Notes under the pieces: generated by a model
Seen by the model: the letters and a program-made list of their open reading frames with translations, nothing else
Databases searched by the model: none
Told to the model about the DNA's origin: nothing
Translations under genes and position numbers: made by a program
Assembly (NCBI GenBank): GCA_037042185.1
Contig: JAXQJY010000025.1
Location: 372,001-436,000 of the forward strand
DNA length: 64,000 bases
Reading direction: 5' to 3'
Source of the DNA: Sordariomycetes sp. S80-01Y
Lineage: Eukaryota > Ascomycota > Sordariomycetes
Part shown: positions 53,707-64,000 of the stretch, piece after piece
Position numbering within the stretch: position 1 is the stretch's first letter
How the letters are laid out: the number at the start of each line of letters is the position of its first letter

Positions 53707-56700
53707 TCAACTGTCCCAGATCGCACCGTAAGCCGGCATACCCCTCGTCTGGAGCCCATAGACAACCTTCTTGGTGATCTTCTCGTTCGCAATGATGATC
53801 ACTGCCTCGGCACCGAAATTTGTGGCCATGTTGTAGCCCATGCGAACGAGATCCGGACGGCCGTTGACCTTGGTGTCATGAATCACGGCATCAGGAATGT
53901 TGCGACGGATGGTGTTGATGATTCCGCTGCCGAAAGTTGTCTCAGGGTCCTTAGTCGACCAGATCAACTGCGTTGGACAGCTGGGCTGGTTGATGTGGCC
54001 CAGGACCGGGCCGATGCCTGATCCTGTGGCGATGACAACGACCCGGTTGAAGAGGGTTGCGATGCGCATGACGCCGCAGGTAGGCAGGCCGCGCACCCAC
54101 ATCTTGGTTGGTGGGTTCTGGATACAGTTCTTGGTCCAATCGCCAGCGTTGGACACAACAAGGGAGTAACCCTTACCAGAGGACTTGACGTTAGGGATGG
54201 TCGCGAAGGAGTGCCACTCGAGCAGAGGGCGCTGAGAAAGACGGGTGAAGCTGCCGTTGACGGGAGTAGTGTAGTCAAAGTGCAGGCGAACTGCATGATC
54301 AGACAAGATCTCGGCATCTACAGGCACCTTGCGGAGCCAGAACCAGGACGAAGCAATGCTGAGCGTGGCGACAATGAGGATCCAGAAGATGGGGCTGTTG
54401 ACAAGAGCCATGCCAAGCTTCTGAGTGCGCTCACCGTCGACGGAGAGAACGGTGCGGATCCAGAAGATTATCAGAGTCGTCCAGCCGAGGAAGCGGTGGA
54501 TGCGCTCGAATTGGTTGTGGTACTTCTTGCGGAAGCTTGGGTAGGCGAAGCCTACGAGCAAGCAGCAGAGGATGCACAGCATCCAAGACAGAACGAGCAC
54601 AGCCAGTGCATTCGGATTCAGTTTCGTGATTGTGCCATCAGTGATATGATCGACAGTAGAGCGGAAGGTAGAGATGAGTAGCCAGGCAGTGGCGCAGATG
54701 CCGGCGCCTGAGTGGACGCCGCCTAGGTGGTAGATCTCAGCACAGCGAGACCGGATCCAGAGAGGGAATTTCTTCGGTACGGAGCAGAAGATGGTGTAAA
54801 GAATGTTGATGACGATTTCTTGTCGTATCAAAATGGCGGTAACAAGGTTTGCTGCGATGAGGATGTTGAGCCACTTGTCCGCGCCATGAGAGACCAGCAG
54901 AGCGATCAAGAAGCCGATGTTGATGAGCCATACCAGACTGAAGAGCTGACGGTAGCTGATAAGCACAATGTGCCGCAGACCACGCCAAGGCTGGCTGCGA
55001 CGCTTCTCTGGGATATCTGCGGACAGGTTCTTCTTGTCGGTAGTCGACGAAGTCGTGGTAGATGAAGCTGATACCGAGCGGCTGGAGAGCGAGCGAGTCT
55101 CGACGGCAGCCTCCAAGTCCACCACCTTCTCCGAGACAGGGGTTTCCGAGACAACAGCGACGGGCTTCTCGTTGATGAAGTTGTTTGCTTGAGCCATGGC
55201 CAGCAGGGCCTTCTTGTCGATCTTGCCATTTGCTGTGGACGGCAGGTGTGACAGAAGCGTGATCTTGGAGGGAACAGCGTAGTATGGCTGCGACTTCTTG
55301 GTGTGTGCGAGGATTGACTCAGTGTCGTGGTGGTCGGGTGAAACGAAGCCTTGGATCTCTCCGTCGATAAGGATGGCAACTGCCCGAGTCACTCCGGGGA
55401 AGGTGGCCATGGTGGCAGAGATACCATCAAGCTCGATACGAAAGCCCTTGACCTTGACTTGGTCGTCGGCGCGGCCGAGGATGTCGATGGCACCGTCGTC
55501 TCTCCATTTCCCCAAGTCGCCAGTCTTGTACATGTGCGATCTGAAAACGGGTTAGCAAATCAATTATCGTAGAATTTTGAATTCAGACATACCCATCATT
55601 GGCGAACTTATCAGGGAGATAGCTCTCCTTGGTCTTAGCCTCCAGCCCGACGTATCCACGAGAGACACCCAGGCCACCCGCCCACATGGCTCCACCAGCA
55701 CCCTTCTCAACACGTTCAAGTTTTGAGTCGAGAATATAAACAGTGTTGTTGGGAGTTGGCTTGCCTATCGACAGCTTTTCGCCAGGCACATGTTTGGACA
55801 TTGTGTTGACGATGGTGGTCTCTGTGGGGCCGCAACAGTTCCAGTATGTTGCGTGTGTTGCCCACAAATCCGCAAGACTAGATATTTTCAGCATGGGAGA
55901 TCCCTAAAAATGAAATTCGAGGCAATACTCACGGCTGCGATGAGGGCTCTCCTGCCGTGGCGACGGTTCGGATCTTTGGAAGCCTCGTCGGGTGGTACTT
56001 CGACAAGATTGTGGGGGTACATATCAACACATTGATCTAGTACATCCGAGTCAGTCAAAAACTACCGATTCAATGGAATCGGCACCCACCTGCTCCAAGG
56101 CCGGCTCCCATTTGGAGCCGCGGACTACCAGGGTGCCACCATTGCACAGGCATGTAAAAATCTCCCACGCGGCTACCCAACCACGTTAGCAAACACGCCC
56201 TCAAATCTCAAACACTGACTTACCCATATCGAAGCTGATGTTAAGTATGCTCCCCACGCACGTTCCCGGTCGCACATCGAGGTTGCCGGGCGCCTGGCAC
56301 ACCAGGTTTGCAACATTCCTGTGGGTGACATCTACCCCTTTTGGTTTGCCTGTGGTTCCTGATTGGGCGTCAGTAACGTGGACGCAGATGAGTCGCAACA
56401 AGGCTCAAAAAAGTGGTAGCGTACCGGATGTGTAGATGACGTAGCAACCGCTCTCGGGTGTTGCCAGATCGAGGGGAGTTATGAAGTCTTGGGCGCCGAC
56501 GGAACGGCAGTGCTCGTCGATGAGGATGTGCATGATGGGGCCGTGTTGCTGGATGTCTTTGAGACGATGCTCCGTCGATGATATGCAGAGGACGACATTG
56601 CTCCCGGACTGCTCGATGACTGTCCGAATAGTAGTGTCAGGGACGACGCCGCCGTCCAGGGGCACATACTGGGCTCCGCAAGACAGGATAGCCCAGATGC

Positions 56701-56980
56701 CAACAATCATCTCAGTGCCACGCTTAACCAACAGAGGGATGCGCTGGCCTGATCCAACTCCCGAGCTCTTGAGCTTTGCTGCGAGACTTTGGGCCTGGAC
56801 GGCTAGTTCACGATATGTCGTCTCCCTCGGGGGAGAGCTCGACATGTCGCGGACAGCGATGGCGTCTGGGTAGGACTTTGCATGGTGGTAGAAGGCAGAG
56901 GTGACGGTCGAAAAGGGGCACTTGGTGACTGGACCCTGCTCGAAAGAGCGAACGAGCTCCAAGTCCGCGTTCGAAAGCAT
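53707..56980 (-). CDS. Adenylation domain fused to ferric-reductase-like membrane flavoprotein (TmpB-like)
   Basis: Six exons, 56980-56425, 56358-56224, 56172-56090, 56036-55933, 55877-55593 and 55540-53707, give 998 residues. All five introns are GT-AG (52-66 bases) and each join restores an adenylation motif: YTSGTTGKPKG at 184-193, SFDMAAWEIF, VATAGEPSSQ, YWNCCGPTETT, YKTGDLGKW near 391, and the catalytic Lys in TANGKIDKKAL near 494. The Asp in SFDMAAWE is kept, so an amino acid may be activated. No carrier motif (xGGxS) follows; a Ser/Thr-rich linker (about 530-570) leads straight to six or so membrane helices (about 580-790), with His in YHLGGVHSG and HNQFERIHRF. A ferredoxin-reductase-like part with VVVIATGSGIGP near 890 completes it. 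From memory, Aspergillus nidulans TmpB, which acts in conidiation signalling, has this layout. Confidence 0.82.
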
Positions 56981-59465
56981 CTTGCAGGAAGAGACAAACG
57001 AGGAGTGTAAGAAGTTGAAGGCTACTTGTCCATGCCTCAGTCCACATGGCCGGGCCGTCGAAGAAGGTTTATATAACCTTTAATGTTCTCTCCGCCAAGG
57101 TCGAGCTCTCCTACAACCGCCTTTAGTTTCCTCATCTGCCGAAACCTGCTAGCTCTCCCTCACCATCGTGCGAGGCGTTCACGCCCCGGACCAACTCACC
57201 CCTCCTGGATTCCATCTCGCCCCAGGGTCGTGTTGCCAGGGAGAGCGGCTCAGCTACCGTGTGAATGCGCCAGTGATACTTGGTGAGGTGCTGGCGTTGT
57301 CCGGCTAAAGATGAGTATCCCGGACGACCGGTGCTAGTCCAAGGAATGCGGTAGTCAACCCTCGGTGCGGGAAAATGACCACATGTACCGACCAGGCTGC
57401 ACCTGATGTTGCGACATTCTTTGCTCTAATCTTCACCAAGTCTCGAAGGGGCACTTTAACGACCCACTGCCCAGCTACCCGAGGGCGTGAGAACGTGCGC
57501 CATCCCTACTGGAAGAGTTTCCACCGATGGTCGACCGAAGGGGGAGAGTATGGTTTCCCGTTTGGGAAGGGTGAGACAGATTGGCCGGGATTTGCTGAAG
57601 AATATCCGCTCTGTCGGGAATGGAATTGAGGCTAGGTTCGTGGACAATGCATTTCTGGCATGTCTGAGTTCCCTCGTGCTCGCCCGAGGGGGCGGTACAT
57701 GACGGCGGTTGCCCCCCAATACCATAGAATGCCAGTGGCGGCGCTGGGGCTTACACGGCTTACACCTGTACTCGTCTGAGTTCTCTCGCGATAACGTCTT
57801 AAACGGTACAGTATTCGAACCTTGTGAAGATATACTGTTTCATCGAGATGAGATCGAGTTCGCCGGCAGATGTATTGGCGCGATCGTCTACATCAACCGC
57901 TTCGAGCGTTCCCATATGCCGCGAGGTCAGACGATGTCATGGGGCCGGGCAGCTGAATCTGAGCACTGAAAATGTGAGCAGTCATATTCGCATAGGTGAT
58001 GTTCACGGACCAAGTTCCAAGGGCAACCCCGATAGCCTGACAGTAAGGCGAGATCCCTTCAGCCAGGCCAGCTGAGGTGTCCGTGGGGGGCCGACGCCAC
58101 GACTCCCGGGATCTTTGTGAAGCGCCGACCTTCCCCCCGGCGGTACCTGCATGTGTGCAGTGCCGGAGCATGCGGAGAGCGCCGGCGCTGACGGGCGTCC
58201 ACTTCATGGCGACCACGTGAGACAGTGGAGGTTGACTCGAACCCTTGACAACGAGGCGCCCTCCAGAAGTCTCCCTGGGCGCACGAACCACGCGAGTGGC
58301 ATGCGATGATTCCGCAAGCCGCGGGTAGCTGCCATCAAAGGAGATCATGGCCCCGGGGAGGTTAGGCTCGGCGCTTCACACGGAGGATCTGCTCTTAGTC
58401 GAGACTCGCGCACACGATGGTGAGCACAGAAGCCACGCATAGCGGTTAGACTAGGTTCGGCTTTGTCTCTAAATCCACTTGAGGGCAGCGCATACCAGCC
58501 AGGACCGAGTTCACGGTGTGACTTGGTGGTAGCTGAGGGCACACTCGATGAAGGGGGTGGACCGCACCGCCACGTTTGAAATGACCGAGGTAGGAGGCTA
58601 CGAGGCTGCCTACAATAGGACGTGTTTTCTCGGACTTTGAAAGATCTCAAGCGGCTGTAAGGCAGATATCTAGTGTTTCTCGTCGGGGAGAGAACAAGAC
58701 GGGAACTGCTCCATAGAGTGTCAGTTGAACGGCCGGGTGCCGTCGAATCATAGGGTACGGATTGGTTCCTCAAGGTCGTTGCCGAGTTGAAGAACCAACA
58801 TGCGTGATTGATAAAGAGCCGACGGCTCGTGGGAGAGAATACGCCCGGTGTAAATCAACAAAATCACGTGTCTTGTGGCTGATGAGATGTCTCGCCTTCT
58901 CCAGAGGAACTGGCCTCGGGCGTCAAAGGTCTCACAAATTTTAGCTTGATCACTCATCTGTCTCGAGCATCATGACGATGACCGTCGACGTTACATTGGA
59001 CTCACGTTGCCACGCTGAAGGGAGAGAAAAGTTTGTCATCCAACACGAAGGATGGTAATATCTTTGTTCACGTCGTTCCAGGCAACCGTAGTCACCCAAC
59101 GACCTAGTCTATGCCGACCCTTTCCAGAGGTGATACAGCCACCCAAGCCCCCCTCGCCCCCACGAAGAAATAAGTAATCCTGACTCTGCTGATTACAACA
59201 GAGCATCGCTAGAAATCAAGAGAGTATGTCCATACAACCATAGTGACGTCGGCATGTGAAAAGCGTGTTGGTGGGAAGCAAAGACAGCGCATAGGCCTAT
59301 CTTCCTGTGTGTCCCGCGAAAGGTAGAGAGTAGTTGTGTTGCAATAGGGAATCATTACTGAGTGTGTCGAGAAATTACAGTGGGCGTGTCAAAAAAAAAA
59401 AAAAAAAAAGTGGATCGTCGCTCAAGCCGAGAAGGGCATATACACAGCGCTGGCCGCGAAGGCCT
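56981..59465. other. Gene-poor region, no gene seen
   Basis: About 2.5 kb. TATATAA at about 57069-57075 lies about 90 bases upstream of the TmpB-like start on the opposite strand and may be its TATA box. The remainder has only short, conflicting frames. A homopolymer run sits at 59391-59409. Confidence 0.4.
59391..59409. repeat. Poly-A run (19 A)
   Basis: Nineteen consecutive A on the plus strand, about 57 bases beyond the stop of the RGS gene, so T-rich in that gene's sense. No target-site duplication is evident around it. Confidence 0.8.
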
Positions 59466-61231
59466 TTATGCTGAGTGACCGGAAGCCTCGAGGCTATCGG
59501 TCGAGTCCATTGATCGACGCGACCTGACGTACTTGGGCCAGGTGTTGGTCAAGACGAGGTACTTGATGCTCATCTCGGCGTCATCAAAGACATCTTCGCC
59601 GAACTCTTCGGGAATCTCGCCCCAGTAGCGAATGTCCTCGAGCACGGTCTCCTCGGACTTGGGGGTCTCGGGAGCCGCGATAGCTGTCTGGGAGCTGCTG
59701 GTGGGCGACTTGGGCTCAACACGCCAGTCAGGAGTCTCGAAGGGCAGGGCCGGGTCTGGGGAGCGAGCCTCGCCGTACACGATGCGGGCGGCATGCTCGA
59801 AGACACCGGCCAGCTTCTTGGAGTCGGCAGAGGAGATGTTGACCTGGAACTCGGCTCCGCGCGCAGAGATGAAGTCAATGTAGATGCGCAGAGCCTCCTC
59901 GAATGCAGTACGGATGTCACCTTGCAAGGGGCTGGCAGGTGCGCCCTTCTCGGAGATCACAGACATCTTGCGGTCGGCGCCCTTGACGGCGTAGTACTTT
60001 TGCCTCCAGTCATACACGCGACGAAGGAAGGCAATGTTCTCGCCGGAGAAATCTTTGAGAGCGGAGAACTGCTGAAGAGGCGCCGGGTTCTTGACGAGAG
60101 TGTGCTCGAGGGCATCCATCGTCAAGATAGAGTTGTTCGAGGAGGAAGAGATCGAAGCAGCCTTGTTGCGGCGAGGCTTCTTCCACGACACGTACGAGGA
60201 GCTGCCGGTCTCGATTGAACCGTCGGGGTTGCCCTTGTTACGGGCCTCCCATCGAGCGATAGACTCGAGGGTCTCGGCACGGAGAGACTGGTGCTTGAGC
60301 ACCTCCCAGCAGGGCAGGAGGATGGTGAAGATCTCGAGGAGCATGATGGTGATGGCGATCCATTGGGGAGGGATCCAGTATTGGTTGACGACAGCCATCT
60401 CGGGGACGTAGAGAGCGACGAGCCACATCGGAGTGGCGTGGAGGCCAGCAAGACAGCAGCCGATGGTCTGGACCCTCCATCCGAGAGTGTCGTGGAGGTT
60501 GCGTGCGCGCCATAGAATCATGGGGGCAACGACCCAAGCCCAGAGGAACTGCCAGAAAACCGATGGCCACCATTCCCATCCAACCTTAGCGGCGGCTGCC
60601 TTCTCAGCGGCAGTGCCGTGAGTCTCGGTACCATCGATGCCGAAGCTAGGGTGGAACTTCTTGGAGATGATGAACATGAAAAAGGTGAGGAACAGCTGGG
60701 TGGTATTAGCATACATGTCGATGCGGACTCGAGTGCGGAACTAACCTGGAAGCCCATACCAGCGCACACGAGCGTGAGCATTTTGGAGGTGTAGTCGAGC
60801 GCGCGGTACTTCTCGAGGAGCGTCTTCTTGCCACCCGGTCGGCGGTTCATGTCGACGGTATCGGGGCGGATGAAGCGCTTCTGCATCTCGGCGACGTACA
60901 GGAATCGGGAGTTGGAGGCGTGGAAAAGGGCAATGCCGAATGGCAGCCAGATGCCCATGATCCAGAACTCAACGCCGCCAGACATGAAGGGGCCATAGAT
61001 GTAACCGGTCTGGACAGCAAGCCAGTACAGATGCAACAGGATGACGGCGCCGAAGGACAAGGGGAGACCACGGATGCGGACAATGGGCATGTCGCGCTTC
61101 CGGTAGAGGAAGACCATGCACCCAACGAGGATGGACGTCCATGCTACCGCAAAGCAGATGTAGAAGGTGCCTAGGTTGTCGACGACGGCGTGGGTCGGAG
61201 CCTCAGCTCTGGCCCCGAGCTCTGAACCCAT
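59466..61231 (-). CDS. Seven-transmembrane RGS protein (GPCR-like regulator of G-protein signalling)
   Basis: Two exons, 61231-60746 and 60695-59466 (50-base intron, GTTAGT...CAG, phase 0), give 571 residues. The N-terminal 300 residues hold about seven helices: starts near 25 (FYICFAVAWTSILVGCMVFL), 58, 90, 150, 205, 245 and 270. The splice join falls inside the fourth (GMGFQLFLTFFMF). A Ser-rich cytosolic linker follows (about 320-350). The RGS domain spans about 358-550, opening with LEHTLVKNPAPLQQFSALKDFSGENI and closing with DDAEMSIKYLVLTNTWPKYV. RGS domains speed GTP hydrolysis by G-alpha subunits; fungal proteins joining 7TM and RGS (GprK/Rgs7 type) are thought to combine receptor and regulator roles at the plasma membrane. 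The start follows the first ATG; an upstream GTG-led extension is not used. Confidence 0.88.
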
Positions 61232-64000
61232 AATGGCGACCTTGCTCAGCACGTGGTGGTATTACTTTGGCTGGGCTTTGGTGAGGGTGCAGACGAGCAG
61301 TCGCGTGGTTGACTGGAATGTTCCTGGATTAGAAAAGGGGGGAAAGGGCAAAAGAGCAGAAGGGGTCGGATATAAAGGAGAGGATAATGAACGTGGGAGG
61401 AAAGTGTGAGGTGACAGGTCGTGACGCCCACTGATGTAGGAACCAGCAGGAGGGAATCGTGCAGCTGGGTCCAGGTAGAAACCTTATATGCTAGGTGCAG
61501 CGCGTGAAAAAAGCATCGGTGATACACACATGCATCCCGAAGTCGTGGTTCTCAGACCGGGGGAGGAGACGGGTCGAGCGTCCCTTGCTTGTGGGCCAGC
61601 GCCAGCCAAGGCCAGCTCTGATCTAGCAGACACCAGGACCAGGACGGATAAGACGCTTGCCGATCAACCACCCTGCATGGGCTGTGGACTTGATCACATT
61701 TTAGAACCCCGGTCCGGTTGGTCCTTGGGGCGGGCAAAAGCAAATCGCTGTCAAGCGCAGTCTACGCTCGGCTGTGCACTAGCAAGCCGTTGTCCTACCG
61801 GCTACCTCATGTACAATGCAACCGCGGCATCTACTGTAATACTCCGCACCAGCTCGATGCAAGCCAGATGTGCACGCATTCTGCATGATGATAGGATGGC
61901 GGCTGAAGTTTCCGAGGTGGCCCAATCTCTCAGCGGAGCTCGTCACACGGCGAGCAAGCCATCCGGGGCCCTTTTGCGGCTTGTCTGGCTATCAGCGCGC
62001 TTCGAGAGCCCAAGGTGATGGCAGGCTGGGGAAGAGATGTAACCGTCCGCCGAGCTGGAGTCGATGATGGGTGACAACTTACAAGTGACGAAAAGCTTGG
62101 TCGAGGAGCTTTCTCCCCTGGCGAGCGAGACAGTGGGCCGAGACAGGGCAGATGTGGGCCACGAACGAGCTCGCCTGCTCGCTGAAAGATTCGCAATGAT
62201 CCACTGGCTCATCACACTTTCAGAAGAGGTGATGGCAGATGTCTCAAAGATACGCGTGGAGTGTACAAGCCTTTCGGTCCTTCTGCTGTCTGGAGAAGCA
62301 CCTCGTGTCAGTTCAGAGCGTTTCTAGGACAGTCAAGTCTCACGCCGTAACTGCCAAAGCGTCGCTTTGACGTTCAAATCTCCTTGCATCCGCCCTCTGA
62401 AGATCCCCTCACGCCCAGGCAGCTTTCGTTTCTTTTCTGCTTTGATCCATCCCAAATTGTGTAATGCTACATATGCAACCAAGATGGGGGGGGGCCTGCG
62501 ATGGATGTCGACAGGGGCCCAGCCGCAGCCCCATCAAGCTGCATGGGTGATCGGCCAATGGCTGGAAGGATGCCGCCGTCCGCTGCCCGGGAGATCTCAC
62601 TGGATGCTTGGCGGTTGGGATTTGGGGAGTGATTGCTCAGATTGCATCTGGCTGCGGAGGGCTGAGGAAGGTCGGGCACGGCAGAGATGATATGATCGGA
62701 GTCTGCGAGATGTGAGGGAGGGGGTTGATGCGCCTGCAATGACACCCTCCCTGGCCAGCATCCTCGTGCTCTCGACAACGACGATGATGACGGCGACGAC
62801 GGCGACGACAACATCATCGGTCAAAGCCAGCTGATGAAGAAAACAGAGCGCCCGGACATCGGCGCTGGAGCTTCCCGTTAAATGACAGCAGTTAGCGCAA
62901 GCCCTTGTGCTGCCCAGACTGGGGATGCCGACGCCAGGGGAGCAGGAAACCCGGGCACTTCGCGGTAGCTCGACGCGTCCCAGCTACCGAAAGGCCAGGC
63001 TGCGGCAGTTTGGAGCGGCTCGACGGTGGGCGATCTTGGGTTGATCTCGTCGTCCATCTACCCATCACCACTTCCACCGTCCTTGTCACCCTCTGGATGG
63101 TCATCAGGTTGGCTAGCCTTGGTGAGCTTATGGTGTCGGCGATAAGTAAGATGGTGGAATGTGATGTCGATGGCCTCTGCCTTCTGAAGGCCTCGCGTCA
63201 ACTTTCCCCCCCTCCCCCTTGTTGGACTTGCGTGGCCGTCACAAGTGTCTCACTCAACCGCCGGTCTGAGCGCAGAGAAGCAACGAAAGGCGCAACGGTC
63301 GTTTGTGTCTCGAACAGCCTTGCCGCGCGTGCGTCTGTGGCTTGACGCCGTTCTCGCGTCAAGGTCCGTCTTGAAAGGAGCTTCTTTGTCTACGGTCAAT
63401 TGTCTTCACGGACAGTAAGGGCGCGCGCCGTCGACGGCGGAGGAGTTAGTGCCCGCACAAGCGACCGACGGGGAAGCAAACGCGCAGCTCGACGCCCCTT
63501 GCGCCGCCATCGCCGCTTGGCCTCGTCGGGCGATGGGTCTGCCGATCCTCATCCCGCGCAGCCCACGTCCCTGGATGGCCTTGCGAGATGGGCAAGGGGA
63601 GATGGCGGTTGGGACGGTCGTGGCGGTGATGAGAGCGCCGATAGTCTTCGGATGGCTTGCAAAAAGGCGCCTTTTTGGCGCAGACATGGCTTTTCAATTG
63701 CCGAGTCGACGGACAGAACCGTTTGCGGAGAGAGCGGGTTGTTGCTGTCGAGTCTGGCCTCGTTGGGTGGAGCGAAGGGTGGCGCCCAATTTCATCATGA
63801 CTGCATTGCTGGCGACGCGTAGAAATGGCAGCACGTCAATTGCCGTTCTCTAGGCTGACGAAGTCTGTGAGCAGAGTACTCCGTACGCAGCAGAGCGTAG
63901 AGCACAGAGGCCCGGGAAGGCCTTATCGTGTCATGTTCCCCAAAAAGCCTTTCGGAACTTGTGTGACAGCCATCGGCAGTAAGAAGCCTTCGCCGGTGAC
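61232..64000. other. No gene seen to the window end
   Basis: The first 250 bases form the RGS gene promoter. The remaining 2.5 kb has frames up to about 175 codons (61488-62018, 62905-63345), but they overlap on both strands, lack motifs and show no signal peptide. A first exon of a gene beyond the window cannot be excluded. Confidence 0.4.

Noticed and set aside
48204-56980. A classical NRPS secondary-metabolite cluster
   Set aside because: Neither adenylating gene has a condensation domain, and Erg28 between them is a primary-metabolism gene. The ATRR is explained as primary choline metabolism.
59391-59409. Poly-A run as the tail of an inserted retroelement
   Set aside because: No element body or target-site duplication is recognisable beside it; a simple slippage repeat explains it.

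Overview
This window looks like nuclear DNA of a filamentous ascomycete (Pezizomycotina), most likely a Sordariomycete; I cannot name the genus. The evidence is short GT-AG introns of 45-60 bases with CTAAC/CTGAC-like branch points, CACC-ATG start contexts, GC-rich coding sequence, and families typical of these fungi: a SIT siderophore transporter, CFEM proteins, a Zn2Cys6 regulator, Atg17, a 7TM-RGS protein and NRPS-like enzymes. I see no rRNA, tRNA, CRISPR array, or intact transposon.

Left part (0-20.5 kb): a Cys-rich orphan, a DJ-1/PfpI protein, a siderophore transporter with a perfect iron-GATA site in its promoter, a secreted precursor with Kex2-type repeats, a 700-residue Zn2Cys6 regulator, and a mitochondrial gamma-butyrobetaine dioxygenase-like enzyme divergent from a class II aldolase. 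After a 2.3 kb gene-poor stretch come a PhiA-like secreted protein and a GPI-anchored protein with five CFEM domains.

Middle (21-43.7 kb): six plus-strand genes in a row (glycosyltransferase, DUF1993, hotdog thioesterase, IlvD/Edd dehydratase, Ldh2-type dehydrogenase, nickel/cobalt transporter), then a calpain-like protease, Atg17, a TauD-like dioxygenase, a PNS1/CTL-type transporter, and an APH-fold kinase-like gene with an in-frame stop codon.

Right part (44-64 kb): an amino-acid permease, then an A-T-R-R NRPS-like reductase matching the fungal glycine-betaine reductase layout, Erg28, an adenylation domain fused to a ferric-reductase-like membrane flavoprotein (TmpB-like), and a 7TM-RGS regulator. 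The last 2.7 kb shows no gene.

Two themes recur. One is iron and haem (SIT transporter, CFEM protein, ferric-reductase-like fusion). The other is quaternary ammonium metabolism (gamma-butyrobetaine dioxygenase, ATRR, CTL transporter). Neither forms a tight cluster, so a functional link is inference. All exon boundaries below were placed by reading splice sites and protein continuity by eye.
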